NCBI RefSeq assembly: GCF_900167205.1 | Contig: NZ_FUWW01000019.1 | Span: forward strand, 1 to 32,771 | Source: Eubacterium coprostanoligenes | GTDB lineage: Bacteria; Bacillota; Clostridia; Oscillospirales; Acutalibacteraceae | Direction: 5' to 3' | DNA: 32,771 nucleotides | Part shown: positions 1 to 7,101 of the stretch, one piece after another | How positions within the stretch are numbered: position 1 is the first letter of the stretch | How the letters are laid out: every line of letters begins with the position of its first letter | The notes under the pieces: generated by a model | Database searches by the model: none | What the model was told of the DNA's origin: nothing | What the model saw: the letters and a program-made list of their open reading frames with translations, nothing else | Translations under genes and position numbers: made by a program

Positions 1-286
1 GTATTACAATTTGCCCCTTGCTTCCGATAGTAACTGTTCCCCAAAGATGTTTACCGATAGGCGCAGGTGCTATCTTTGTTTTGCCTATTTTTTCATCAGA
101 GTGAATCAGTGAGTCAATTGTAACGCCATAAAACTTTGCCAGCTTATCGCATTTATCAATATCGGGAAAAGTATCTCCTTGTTCCCATTTGGAATACGAT
201 TGACGAGAAATTCCGACTGCTTCGGCAACTTGTTCCTGCGATAAACCTTTAATGTTTCTTAAGTATAATAAATTATCCGAAAACAT
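1..286 (-). CDS. XRE-family regulator with AbrB-like tail (3' part cut off)
   Basis: The gene starts at ATG 286 behind an AAGGGGGCG ribosome site and runs off the left edge. The first ~65 residues form a classic Cro/C1 helix-turn-helix (LSQEQVAEAVGISRQSYSKW, then DIDKCDKLAKFYGVTIDSL). After a short linker the motif GKHLWGTVTIGSKGQIVI begins, which is the start of an AbrB/SpoVT-type swapped-hairpin DNA-binding fold. XRE plus AbrB-like proteins are known in Clostridia as self-regulating repressors; the target here is unknown. It is probably an independent gene, because it has its own promoter at 312-340. The C-terminus and length cannot be judged. Confidence 0.85.
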   Translation of the reverse strand, partial: MFSDNLLYLRNIKGLSQEQVAEAVGISRQSYSKWEQGDTFPDIDKCDKLAKFYGVTIDSLIHSDEKIGKTKIAPAPIGKHLWGTVTIGSKGQIVI

Positions 287-311
287 AAATACGCCCCCTT
301 AACTATAAATC

Positions 312-340
312 ATTATAGCATTTAGGGAGCGTACTTTCCA
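312..340 (-). promoter_or_regulatory. sigma-A promoter of the XRE regulator
   Basis: Read on the minus strand: TGGAAA, 17-bp spacer, TATAAT. The -10 lies about 25 bp upstream of the regulator's ATG. Confidence 0.6.
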
Positions 341-379
341 CCATATAAACTTGTCAGATAAGTAATTCTCTTGTTAAGT

Positions 380-865
380 TTAACTGCATCGGTCGGCAAC
401 GTTTATTATTTCAAGACCATTTTGTTTTGCATAATCAACAGCATATGCCGTGCCACCCTCGTGCTTTGTCAGAAAGCAAATGCAAGCAGAACTACAATCA
501 ACAAGGTGTCTGTTTCTCTTTTGCATACATCCGTTATAGTAATGCACAGCAAGGACCTTCACCTTATCGGCTCTCAATCTAATATCATTATACACATCAA
601 TATCTTGTTGCTTCCAATATTTCGTTTGATTTTCACATGGCAACACTAAAATAAGTTTAACTTCGGGATGAGTTTCTTTCACCGACAAAACAGCCTGTGC
701 AGCAATGGTATCAAACCCCAAAGCACCGCCTGTGCCGAAGTATTTGAAACCTTTAGAAACAAGCAGGGTAACGATAGCCTTCGTCTGTTCAAAGACCGTG
801 TCGGGCGTATATGGGGCAATGTTGCGATGCCCTGTAAAACAACATGTTTGGCTTTTATAATCCAT
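380..865 (-). CDS. SLOG-family protein (DUF1273/YpsA-like)
   Basis: About 161 residues. The protein has the Rossmann-like SLOG signature: an N-terminal CCFTGHRN strand-loop, then FGTGGALGFDTIAAQAVL (glycine-rich nucleotide-binding loop), KLILVLPCENQ, and a late GGTAYAVDYAKQNGLEIINV. SLOG proteins bind nucleotide-derived ligands and are recurrent in defence and stress loci; the ligand here is unknown. I prefer ATG 865 over GTG 874, because GGTGA sits four bases before ATG 865 and overlaps the GTG. The gene has no promoter of its own that I can see. It lies directly behind a promoter-RNA-terminator unit (880-1096), so read-through of that terminator may control it. Confidence 0.8.
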   Translation of the reverse strand: MDYKSQTCCFTGHRNIAPYTPDTVFEQTKAIVTLLVSKGFKYFGTGGALGFDTIAAQAVLSVKETHPEVKLILVLPCENQTKYWKQQDIDVYNDIRLRADKVKVLAVHYYNGCMQKRNRHLVDCSSACICFLTKHEGGTAYAVDYAKQNGLEIINVADRCS

Positions 866-879
866 TGAAATCACCGCAG

Positions 880-1061
880 AAAAGCAAAAAGAGCGTAGCC
901 GAAGCTACGCTCAAAAAACACTTGCTTCAAACTTTCTGCGACGAAAATTTCATAGTCTGGAAAACCCAAGCGTATGACAAAGAAGCGTGTGTTTTTATCA
1001 AAAGATAAAAAGCCACGCTCGGGTTTTCGAAACTTAAAAATACTATAAAATTTTCGTCGCA
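880..1061 (-). ncRNA. rod-shaped structured RNA upstream of the SLOG gene
   Basis: A sigma-A promoter (1067-1096) places the transcript start at about 1060, exactly at the base of a long hairpin. Tier 1 pairs 1042-1060 with 938-956 (18 of 19 positions). Tier 2 pairs 1015-1027 with 961-973 (12 of 13). The tip pairs 1004-1011 with 992-999 around an AAAA loop. A perfect intrinsic terminator follows at 891-912. A 63-codon open frame covers the same stretch, but it begins inside the stem, ends in the terminator and lacks a ribosome site, so I read this as RNA. It could be a stand-alone small RNA, a leader/attenuator for the SLOG gene, or a palindromic repeat family. Confidence 0.65.
891..912 (-). 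terminator. intrinsic terminator with UUCG loop
   Basis: Minus strand: perfect 9-bp stem GAGCGTAGC/GCTACGCTC around a TTCG loop, followed by TTTTTGCTTTT. It lies about 26 bp before the SLOG start codon, between promoter and gene. Confidence 0.85.
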
Positions 1062-1066
1062 AGATG

Positions 1067-1096
1067 ATTATACCATTAAAGGTATCTGCAAGTCAA
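1067..1096 (-). promoter_or_regulatory. sigma-A promoter of the rod RNA / SLOG unit
   Basis: Minus strand TTGACT, 18-bp spacer, TATAAT; the predicted start falls on the first base of the long stem. Confidence 0.75.
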
Positions 1097-1116
1097 ATAG
1101 ATTGTTAACAAAACAA

Positions 1117-1150
1117 ATTGCTCTCACTCTATTATAGAGCGAGGGCAATT
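1117..1150 (-). terminator. terminator of the type I restriction operon
   Basis: An imperfect 13-bp stem (1138-1150 with 1118-1130, one C-A mismatch and one G-T wobble) starts a few bases after the hsdR stop. On the minus strand it is followed by TTTGTTTTGTT. Confidence 0.7.
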
Positions 1151-1154
1151 ATGC

Positions 1155-4100
1155 TTAGTCTTTTCTAAACTCTTTATAGAAAACGCCAGCCATAACATCC
1201 ATGACATTTTTGTAGAATTCAGCATCAGTAAATAGCTTGTTGTAGGACTCGGTACTCTGTGTGTAACATCGAGTTGCAATCTCTTGAAATTTATCAGGGA
1301 ATAAGCTGTTGACAAACATTTCTGCGTTTGAACCTTTGGCTTGTTCTCTCATTTTTGCTTTAACTTCGGGATCAGCCATAAACATTTCGTAAACCCCTTT
1401 GAGAATGACTCTATCACCTTCAGTGAAATTGCCAAGATATCTCTCGTTAATTTTATCAATAATGCTTTGCAAGGTATCTTTTTTCTTATTCGGCTTTTTC
1501 GGCGCAAGATTACTTGTTGGAATCAGTTCCACACTTGCGTTATCAAGTTTTATTGAGCCACTGAATGTTTCGTTAAGTGAAGCATATTCAAGACTGATTT
1601 TATCATCAATGTCAACAATATCTTTGGAAGTTCTCGGCAGAAACTTAACTAACTGAGAGGTGAAAAGATATTCGTTAAACAGCTCTTCATCATGGAGTTT
1701 AACAAGTTGAGTAACATATGCATATGCATTGTTAAATTTTTTTAGATAATCCCTTGCAGCATATTGCCTGTCTTCTTCAAGCTCAGAAAAGCGATCAACA
1801 ACCGGTTTCAGTATTGCAGAAAGTCTTCCAAGTCCGGTTTGTGTTTGCTTTTGTTTCGATTGAGCGTCCATAAGTGTTCTGTATTTTTGAACATCATCCA
1901 TATTATATAACAAGTAATCTTGAATTTTAGTTCTTAAATCATAAACACGATTTATATCTACCTCACCATTTAGCAATGTACACTCAAAGAAAGGTTGGAA
2001 CGAGTCCTTAATTTCTTCAACTGTGTTTTCAAAGTCCAAAACGAACACTTCATTTTTTCCTGTGCAGGTTCTGTTGAGCCTTGAAAGAGTTTGAACAGCG
2101 TTAACACCCTTTAATTTCTTATCAACATACATTGATTGAAGCAACGGTTCATCAAATCCAGTTTGATATTTGTTTGCTACTACAAGAATATTATACAGAG
2201 GACTATTAAATACTTTTCTGAATTTTTTATCAGTTGTTATGTATTTACCATTCTCGTCAACATTCATCTGTGATTCTCGATAACTAACACCATCAACTTC
2301 AACTGAGCCTGAAAATGCAATCATAACATCCGAGCCGACGCTCTCTTTAGGATGAGATTTCAAATAATCTTTGATTGCAAGATAGTATCTAACCGCATTG
2401 GCACGAGAATCAGATACAATAATAGCCTTACCTTTACCGTCAATAGTAAATCTTCCTTTTGAAAGGAAGTTAGACATTATCATATCGGTTTTTTGTTGAA
2501 TAGTGTAGCCGTGTTGCTTGTAGTATCTAAACAAGGCTTTTGCGGCAGCACCTTCAATAAGCTCAGGATTGTCTTGTGAAATTCTGACAAGTCGAAATGC
2601 TTCTTGAATTGTTGTGTAGTTTTTAAGGACATCAACAATATATCCTTCTTCGATTGCTTGCCTCATTGAATAAACATGAAATGGCGTTCTGCGCACTTGC
2701 ATTTGACCATTCTCATCTCTATATGGATGAGGTGTGCCAAACAATTCAAGCGTTTCAGATTTTGGTGTAGCTGTGAAAGCAAAGAATGATTGGTTGTCGT
2801 GTTTACCTTGACCTACAAGAGTGCCGATATATTCGTTTTGTAAATTAACTTCGTATTCCTCAATATCTTCGCCTTCAGCAATTTCTCTAACAGCAACATT
2901 CAAATCAACAAGAGCTTTTTTCAAAGTTTTTGCACTTTTGCCATTTTGTCCTTGGTGTGCCTCGTCAACTATAATTGCAAACCTCTTGCCTGTGATTTTT
3001 TTCATTTTCTCATAAGCAAATGGAAATTTCTGAATGGTGCAGATAATAATCTTTCTGTCATCATCAATAGCATCTGCCAAATCTTTTGATGTCTTTTTAT
3101 CATCAATTGCGGCAACAAGTCCGGCTTTGTGGTCAAAACTGTTTATGGTTTCTTGCAACTGTCCGTCAAGCACAACTCTGTTTGTAACAACAATAACCGA
3201 ATTAAATATCGGGTTATCGTTATCATCGTGAACAGAAGCAAGTCGGTATGCTATCCAAGCAATCGAATTGGATTTGCCTGAGCCTGCAGAGTGTTCAATC
3301 AAGTAATTGTTGCCCGCTCCGTTTTCTTTAACATTTCTAAGGACCTTTTTGACCACATCATATTGATGATATCTTGGAAAAATCAGCTTTTTGTTTGACT
3401 TGGTATATGACATAAATCTATGCAAAATATCAAGCAATGAATCACGCTGTAATACTTCTTTCCAAAGATATGAGGTTAAATAATCCTCACCATCTTTTAT
3501 AGGATTTCCTGCACCGCCCGGATTTCCTGCTCCGTTTGAACCTTGGTTAAACGGCATAAAGTATGTTTTATCATCTTTAAGAACGGTAGTCATCCATGCT
3601 TCGTAATGGTCAACAGCAAAATACACAAGAAATCTGTGGTTCGGTCTAAAGCAAAATTCTTTTGAACTTCTGTTTTTCTTAAACTGCATTTTGGCATTGT
3701 TTACATCTTGTCCTGTAAACTGATTTTTGAGTTCAAGAGCAACAACAGGAATACCATTGACGGATAAAACCATGTCAATAGTGTTATCAAGTTTAGGGGA
3801 ATATTTGAACTGTCTTGTGCATCCAAGAATGTTGGCATTGTATTTTTCCATGGTCGACTTATTCAGATTGCTTTCAGGTTTGAAATAGCAAATCTTAAAA
3901 TTATGTCCCATATCAGTTACACCGTTGCGCAAAACATAAAGAAGTCCTTCTTCGCTGATAACCTTTTCAAGTCGCATATAGAGTTTGTCCGGTGCAGCTT
4001 CGCCATAGTATTTTTTATATTTTTCCCATACTTTAGGCTGTGTCTTTTCGATAAATTCGATAAGAACATCCATATAAATACATCTTTCCAAATCGTGTTG

Positions 4101-4229
4101 ACGGTTATGTATCCACATAGATATGCCTGACGGGGCATCATGCTTTTGACCTACGAATTGTTCATATCCGCCTTCGGTGATGAGATACTCCTCAATATCG
4201 TATTCAAATCTCTTTTCATTTGTTTCCAT
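1155..4229 (-). CDS. hsdR: type I restriction enzyme, R (motor/nuclease) subunit
   Basis: 1024 residues, the normal size for HsdR. The N-terminal PD-(D/E)xK nuclease is visible around residues 150-170 (DMVLSVNGIPVVALELKNQ). The SF2 translocase follows: Walker A EHSAGSGKSNS near 320, DEAH box (IIVDEAHQG) near 425, FTATPK motif III, and motifs V/VI in VANKYQTGFDEPLLQSMYVD and QTLSRLNRT. The C-terminal helical part contacts the methylase core. HsdR cuts unmodified DNA after ATP-driven translocation, in complex with HsdM and HsdS. ATG 4229 follows AAGG. It is the last gene of the operon, 15 bp after the small 51-aa gene, and a terminator follows. All key motifs look intact. Confidence 0.96.
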   Translation of the reverse strand: METNEKRFEYDIEEYLITEGGYEQFVGQKHDAPSGISMWIHNRQHDLERCIYMDVLIEFIEKTQPKVWEKYKKYYGEAAPDKLYMRLEKVISEEGLLYVLRNGVTDMGHNFKICYFKPESNLNKSTMEKYNANILGCTRQFKYSPKLDNTIDMVLSVNGIPVVALELKNQFTGQDVNNAKMQFKKNRSSKEFCFRPNHRFLVYFAVDHYEAWMTTVLKDDKTYFMPFNQGSNGAGNPGGAGNPIKDGEDYLTSYLWKEVLQRDSLLDILHRFMSYTKSNKKLIFPRYHQYDVVKKVLRNVKENGAGNNYLIEHSAGSGKSNSIAWIAYRLASVHDDNDNPIFNSVIVVTNRVVLDGQLQETINSFDHKAGLVAAIDDKKTSKDLADAIDDDRKIIICTIQKFPFAYEKMKKITGKRFAIIVDEAHQGQNGKSAKTLKKALVDLNVAVREIAEGEDIEEYEVNLQNEYIGTLVGQGKHDNQSFFAFTATPKSETLELFGTPHPYRDENGQMQVRRTPFHVYSMRQAIEEGYIVDVLKNYTTIQEAFRLVRISQDNPELIEGAAAKALFRYYKQHGYTIQQKTDMIMSNFLSKGRFTIDGKGKAIIVSDSRANAVRYYLAIKDYLKSHPKESVGSDVMIAFSGSVEVDGVSYRESQMNVDENGKYITTDKKFRKVFNSPLYNILVVANKYQTGFDEPLLQSMYVDKKLKGVNAVQTLSRLNRTCTGKNEVFVLDFENTVEEIKDSFQPFFECTLLNGEVDINRVYDLRTKIQDYLLYNMDDVQKYRTLMDAQSKQKQTQTGLGRLSAILKPVVDRFSELEEDRQYAARDYLKKFNNAYAYVTQLVKLHDEELFNEYLFTSQLVKFLPRTSKDIVDIDDKISLEYASLNETFSGSIKLDNASVELIPTSNLAPKKPNKKKDTLQSIIDKINERYLGNFTEGDRVILKGVYEMFMADPEVKAKMREQAKGSNAEMFVNSLFPDKFQEIATRCYTQSTESYNKLFTDAEFYKNVMDVMAGVFYKEFRKD

Positions 4230-4244
4230 ATTATGTACCTTAAC

Positions 4245-4400
4245 TTATTTTTTTATAACTTTGCCTACAGCTTTGATGATTTTTGGACCATTTTTCTTTG
4301 CTACTTGTGCTAAGCCTCCAATACCAACTGCAGCTATTCCGCCTACAATGGCTTTGCCGATTTTTCCACCGGCTTTAATTAAATTAATTCCCATCTTCAT
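4245..4400 (-). CDS. 51-aa cationic glycine-rich peptide inside the type I operon
   Basis: A short gene that starts at ATG 4400 behind GGAGG, which lies inside the last codons of the upstream 355-aa gene. The two overlap by 17 bp, so translation is probably coupled. The product begins MKMGINLIKAGGKIGKAIVGG and continues with a hydrophobic GIAAVGIGGLAQVA core and a lysine-rich tail ending in KVIKK. Small-residue repeats (GG, GxxxG-like) flanked by lysines suggest a membrane-active or membrane-associated helix. I do not recognise a family. Its fixed place between the 355-aa gene and hsdR suggests a functional pair with one of them, for example an effector peptide; that is inference. Confidence 0.65.
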   Translation of the reverse strand: MKMGINLIKAGGKIGKAIVGGIAAVGIGGLAQVAKKNGPKIIKAVGKVIKK

Positions 4401-5451
4401 ATGCCTCCAGTAATTCTTTACCCGAAATTTCGATTAACATTGTATCTGTGTTATTGCCGGTGCCTAAACACAATTCTTCTTGTTGAATAATCGGTTCGGT
4501 AAGACTATCACAAATTCCTTCAAATTTAATCTTCTTATCTTTTAGATTTTTAATTGAGCTTATATTTTCTGTGTTAACTTCGCTCAATTCTTGCAAGGAT
4601 TGTTCGTAAACTTGTTTTGCATTATACTTTTCTCCCATAAGCATATAAGCAGACGCCATTAAATCTGTTGAAGCGGCATATAAATCAAAGTATTTCTGAA
4701 GTTTGAAATACTCACTAACAGCTTCTTCAACAAATCCGGTTGGAGAAAATGTTTCTTTGGCTATTTGTAACAGTTGATTCTTTGGTACATTTACAAAGTT
4801 CTCAGACTTTCTTTTGAATGTTGTAAATACTTGTCCTTGTGCAGCAGAAACATCTGCAAGCGCAAGTTGAATCGCCGTTGTTCTTGAAGCATCATCTTTT
4901 TGCGACATAGCAAGATACAATCTTTTTTTAGCAGAAGAAATCAGACCTATTTTATCATCCAAATGTAAGCTGTCTAATTCTTGAACTTGTTTATATGTTG
5001 CTTCTGCAATTTCAGCCAATCTTTGAACTTGACCTTGAAGATACACATTTTGGCATTTCTGTGACAGTTCTTGAATCGGATTGCCTTGAACAATGGCTTT
5101 TTCTTTCAATCCAAGTGGTTTTACAATTTGATTTTTGCCATTGTCAGCCTTTTCCATTATGTTAGGCCAGAATTTTCCATTTTTTTTGGCGTTTTCCATT
5201 ATCCACAAATCGCCATTTTTAAGTCCTTCTCTGAATTCTTTGGGAATTTCCAGAACATACTCTTTATCAATTTGAATATCTCTAATAGTTTCTGCAAAAT
5301 CCAAAACTTGCATCATTTTGTTAGCAAAGCCTTTTACATCAATACGAAATCTTTTCTTTTGATAATCGATAACTTTGCCATATACAACTTCATGTGGAGT
5401 TTCATTTTCAACAATTAACTCATCTTGCGTTTTTTGCAAATCTTCACCCAT
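4384..5451 (-). CDS. unknown 355-aa protein embedded between hsdS and hsdR
   Basis: ATG 5451 lies one base after the hsdS stop; the ribosome site AAGGAGG is inside the hsdS end. The sequence is soluble, with no membrane segment. The first ~120 residues are beta-rich (HEVVYGKVIDYQKKRFRIDV, EYVLEIPKEF). The remainder is strongly helical with Gln/Ala/Leu-rich stretches (QRLAEIAEATYKQVQELDSL; KQVYEQSLQELSEVNTENI) and looks like a coiled-coil or TPR-like bundle. No catalytic motif is visible and I do not recognise the family. Because it sits inside the operon and overlaps the next gene, it is expressed with the restriction enzyme. It could modulate HsdR or act as an independent accessory defence factor. 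Confidence 0.75.
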   Translation of the reverse strand: MGEDLQKTQDELIVENETPHEVVYGKVIDYQKKRFRIDVKGFANKMMQVLDFAETIRDIQIDKEYVLEIPKEFREGLKNGDLWIMENAKKNGKFWPNIMEKADNGKNQIVKPLGLKEKAIVQGNPIQELSQKCQNVYLQGQVQRLAEIAEATYKQVQELDSLHLDDKIGLISSAKKRLYLAMSQKDDASRTTAIQLALADVSAAQGQVFTTFKRKSENFVNVPKNQLLQIAKETFSPTGFVEEAVSEYFKLQKYFDLYAASTDLMASAYMLMGEKYNAKQVYEQSLQELSEVNTENISSIKNLKDKKIKFEGICDSLTEPIIQQEELCLGTGNNTDTMLIEISGKELLEAYEDGN

Positions 5452-5452
5452 A

Positions 5453-6742
5453 TTATGCCTCCTTTTTACCGGTCACATATTCGTAAATGAGCGACTTTTT
5501 ATAGTCGTTTAATTTGTCAATTTTTTCTTGTTTGATAGCTATAAGGCGGTCAATTTTAGCACATTTATTATCAAGATATGTTGCAATTCGCTGTTGCTCA
5601 TTTAATGGTGGTAACGCAATCTTGACATTTCCAATATTGTCAGCTGAAATATGTACTACTTTCAGTTTTGCTTTTCCGTAACTTTTTTGCTTTTGTGAAT
5701 AAATACTGTTCAAAGCATAATTTAGGAAAGCCGGATCTTGATGATGTTTCATAACAATAATATCACCGCCGGCAAGACACTTTTCGTTTCCTAAATAAAC
5801 TACATTCTTACCGATTTCTTCTACCAATTCTCCTGTACCGGCAAATAATATATCACCATGTTCAAAAAACTGATGTGGCTGAATAATTTCCAAGTTTGTT
5901 CTGGAAACACAGTCTGTGAATCCTTGGTTATATTTAGTATAGATTTCACCATATCTTACACACTGTATATCTCCATCGCTTATCACTTCTTCTTTAGTTA
6001 TACCTTTACCTTTTTCAAGAGCGTTCGCAACGAACTTTGTTCTTTTAACAATCCAATGCTTGGGAATCATTCCTATCCATTTAACACCACTATCTTTCAT
6101 TGGCACATCAGGATTAAGTCCTTTTGTTACAACTTCGGTAATAAGTGATTGCTTATACTGTTTCAGTTTTTCAATCTGTGTCTGCTGATTGACAATCAGT
6201 AAGTTAATCTTGGAACAGGCGGTATCGAGATAGTCGACAATACGGTGTTGCTCTATCTCAATAGGATAAGGGATAAGAAAATTTCCCATATCTGAAGAAT
6301 TTAACGCACTTCTAACCCCATCACCGCCGAGGTTATTAAACACACAGTTGTAATACATACTCATGAGAAAGTAGTATATGAATCTCGGATATTGTTTCTT
6401 ATTTTTTGGACAAAATCTAATATACGCAGGCGATACAAGTCCTGTATATGGAGATAGTCCAACACGGCTTGTACTGATGTTTTGTAAATCAATCATTTTG
6501 AAAACAAAGTCGTTTTCATGTAGCACTTGATATGTATCAAATTCTTTTGGCTGAAGTCCATCAGAATCGTCTTTAGGTCTCTTTATAACTCCGTTCAAAG
6601 ACAACGCAAGTCTATCATATGAACGAGATTTATCACCTGCAATTTCTTTTGAATTCTTATATTTATCCTTATATCGAATTAGTCCCCATGCTTTTGGAAT
6701 ATTCCCAATCCAAGCAACTCCGCTGTTTTTCATTTCTCTCAT
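5453..6742 (-). CDS. hsdS: type I restriction enzyme, S (specificity) subunit
   Basis: I place the start at ATG 6742 (MREMKNSGVAWIGNIPKAWG), which overlaps the upstream stop as ATGA and has AGAGGA ten bases before it. The open frame continues upstream for 57 codons, but that part is only the shadow of the membrane-protein gene. The ~429-residue product has two target-recognition domains, each opening with a WIG.IPK.W motif (near residues 9 and 215). Each is followed by a conserved helical spacer: YLDTACSKINLLI..QIEKLKQYKQSLI in the middle and YLDNKCAKIDRLIAIKQEKI at the end. These repeats contact HsdM, and the recognised DNA sequence is bipartite. Length and both TRDs look intact. Confidence 0.95.
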   Translation of the reverse strand: MREMKNSGVAWIGNIPKAWGLIRYKDKYKNSKEIAGDKSRSYDRLALSLNGVIKRPKDDSDGLQPKEFDTYQVLHENDFVFKMIDLQNISTSRVGLSPYTGLVSPAYIRFCPKNKKQYPRFIYYFLMSMYYNCVFNNLGGDGVRSALNSSDMGNFLIPYPIEIEQHRIVDYLDTACSKINLLIVNQQTQIEKLKQYKQSLITEVVTKGLNPDVPMKDSGVKWIGMIPKHWIVKRTKFVANALEKGKGITKEEVISDGDIQCVRYGEIYTKYNQGFTDCVSRTNLEIIQPHQFFEHGDILFAGTGELVEEIGKNVVYLGNEKCLAGGDIIVMKHHQDPAFLNYALNSIYSQKQKSYGKAKLKVVHISADNIGNVKIALPPLNEQQRIATYLDNKCAKIDRLIAIKQEKIDKLNDYKKSLIYEYVTGKKEA

Positions 6743-7101
6743 AATGTTTGTGTCCTCTTTCTTTTGATGACAGTTATCAGTATTGATATTATCACAATTC
6801 CGGCAACGATGCATAATGCTGTTATCCAATTTGATGCAATCCATCTGAACAGCCAAATTGCAACTCTTATTACAGCCCACATAACTACATAGCAAACAAG
6901 GCGTATAGTCCAATGAGCAATCTTGCCGCCGGTTCTCGTATGAATAATATCAAAATCATATAATTCGCCAACAAAACCGTACGCAAGATGATATGCAATT
7001 TCACCAATAACAAGCAAAATAGCCCATTCTTTCCACCAATCAAGTGGCAATCCTAAAGGATCTGTCAGCGATCCAAATAAAAATCTTAAAATTTCTGTCA
7101 T
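6739..7101 (-). CDS. small three-helix membrane protein between hsdM and hsdS
   Basis: About 120 residues from ATG 7101, whose A is also the last base of the hsdM stop (TGATG); GGTAAGGAG precedes it inside hsdM. Three hydrophobic segments are visible: WAILLVIGEIAYHLAYGFVG, WTIRLVCYVVMWAVIRVAIW and WITALCIVAGIVIISILITV, followed by a basic KRKR tail. The family is unknown to me. The gene overlaps hsdM by one base and hsdS by four, so it is translated as part of the operon rather than being a stray insertion. A membrane protein is not a standard type I component. It may anchor the complex at the envelope or act as a separate membrane effector; both are inference. Confidence 0.8.
   Translation of the reverse strand: MTEILRFLFGSLTDPLGLPLDWWKEWAILLVIGEIAYHLAYGFVGELYDFDIIHTRTGGKIAHWTIRLVCYVVMWAVIRVAIWLFRWIASNWITALCIVAGIVIISILITVIKRKRTQTL

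Noticed and set aside
871-1062. 63-codon minus-strand open frame
   Set aside because: It lies entirely within the rod-shaped hairpin and its terminator and lacks a ribosome site; better explained as structured RNA.
1141-1150. GAGGGCAATT match to the repeat at 29827-29836 as the left att site
   Set aside because: Only 10 bp, located in the stem of the hsdR terminator; chance is likely and no tRNA-derived sequence accompanies it.
4177-4413. Plus-strand 78-codon open frame
   Set aside because: Shadow of the 51-aa peptide gene, which has a coupled start and ribosome site on the minus strand.
6743-6913. 57-codon N-terminal extension of HsdS
   Set aside because: This part is the out-of-frame shadow of the membrane-protein gene; ATG 6742 with ATGA overlap gives a normal HsdS start.
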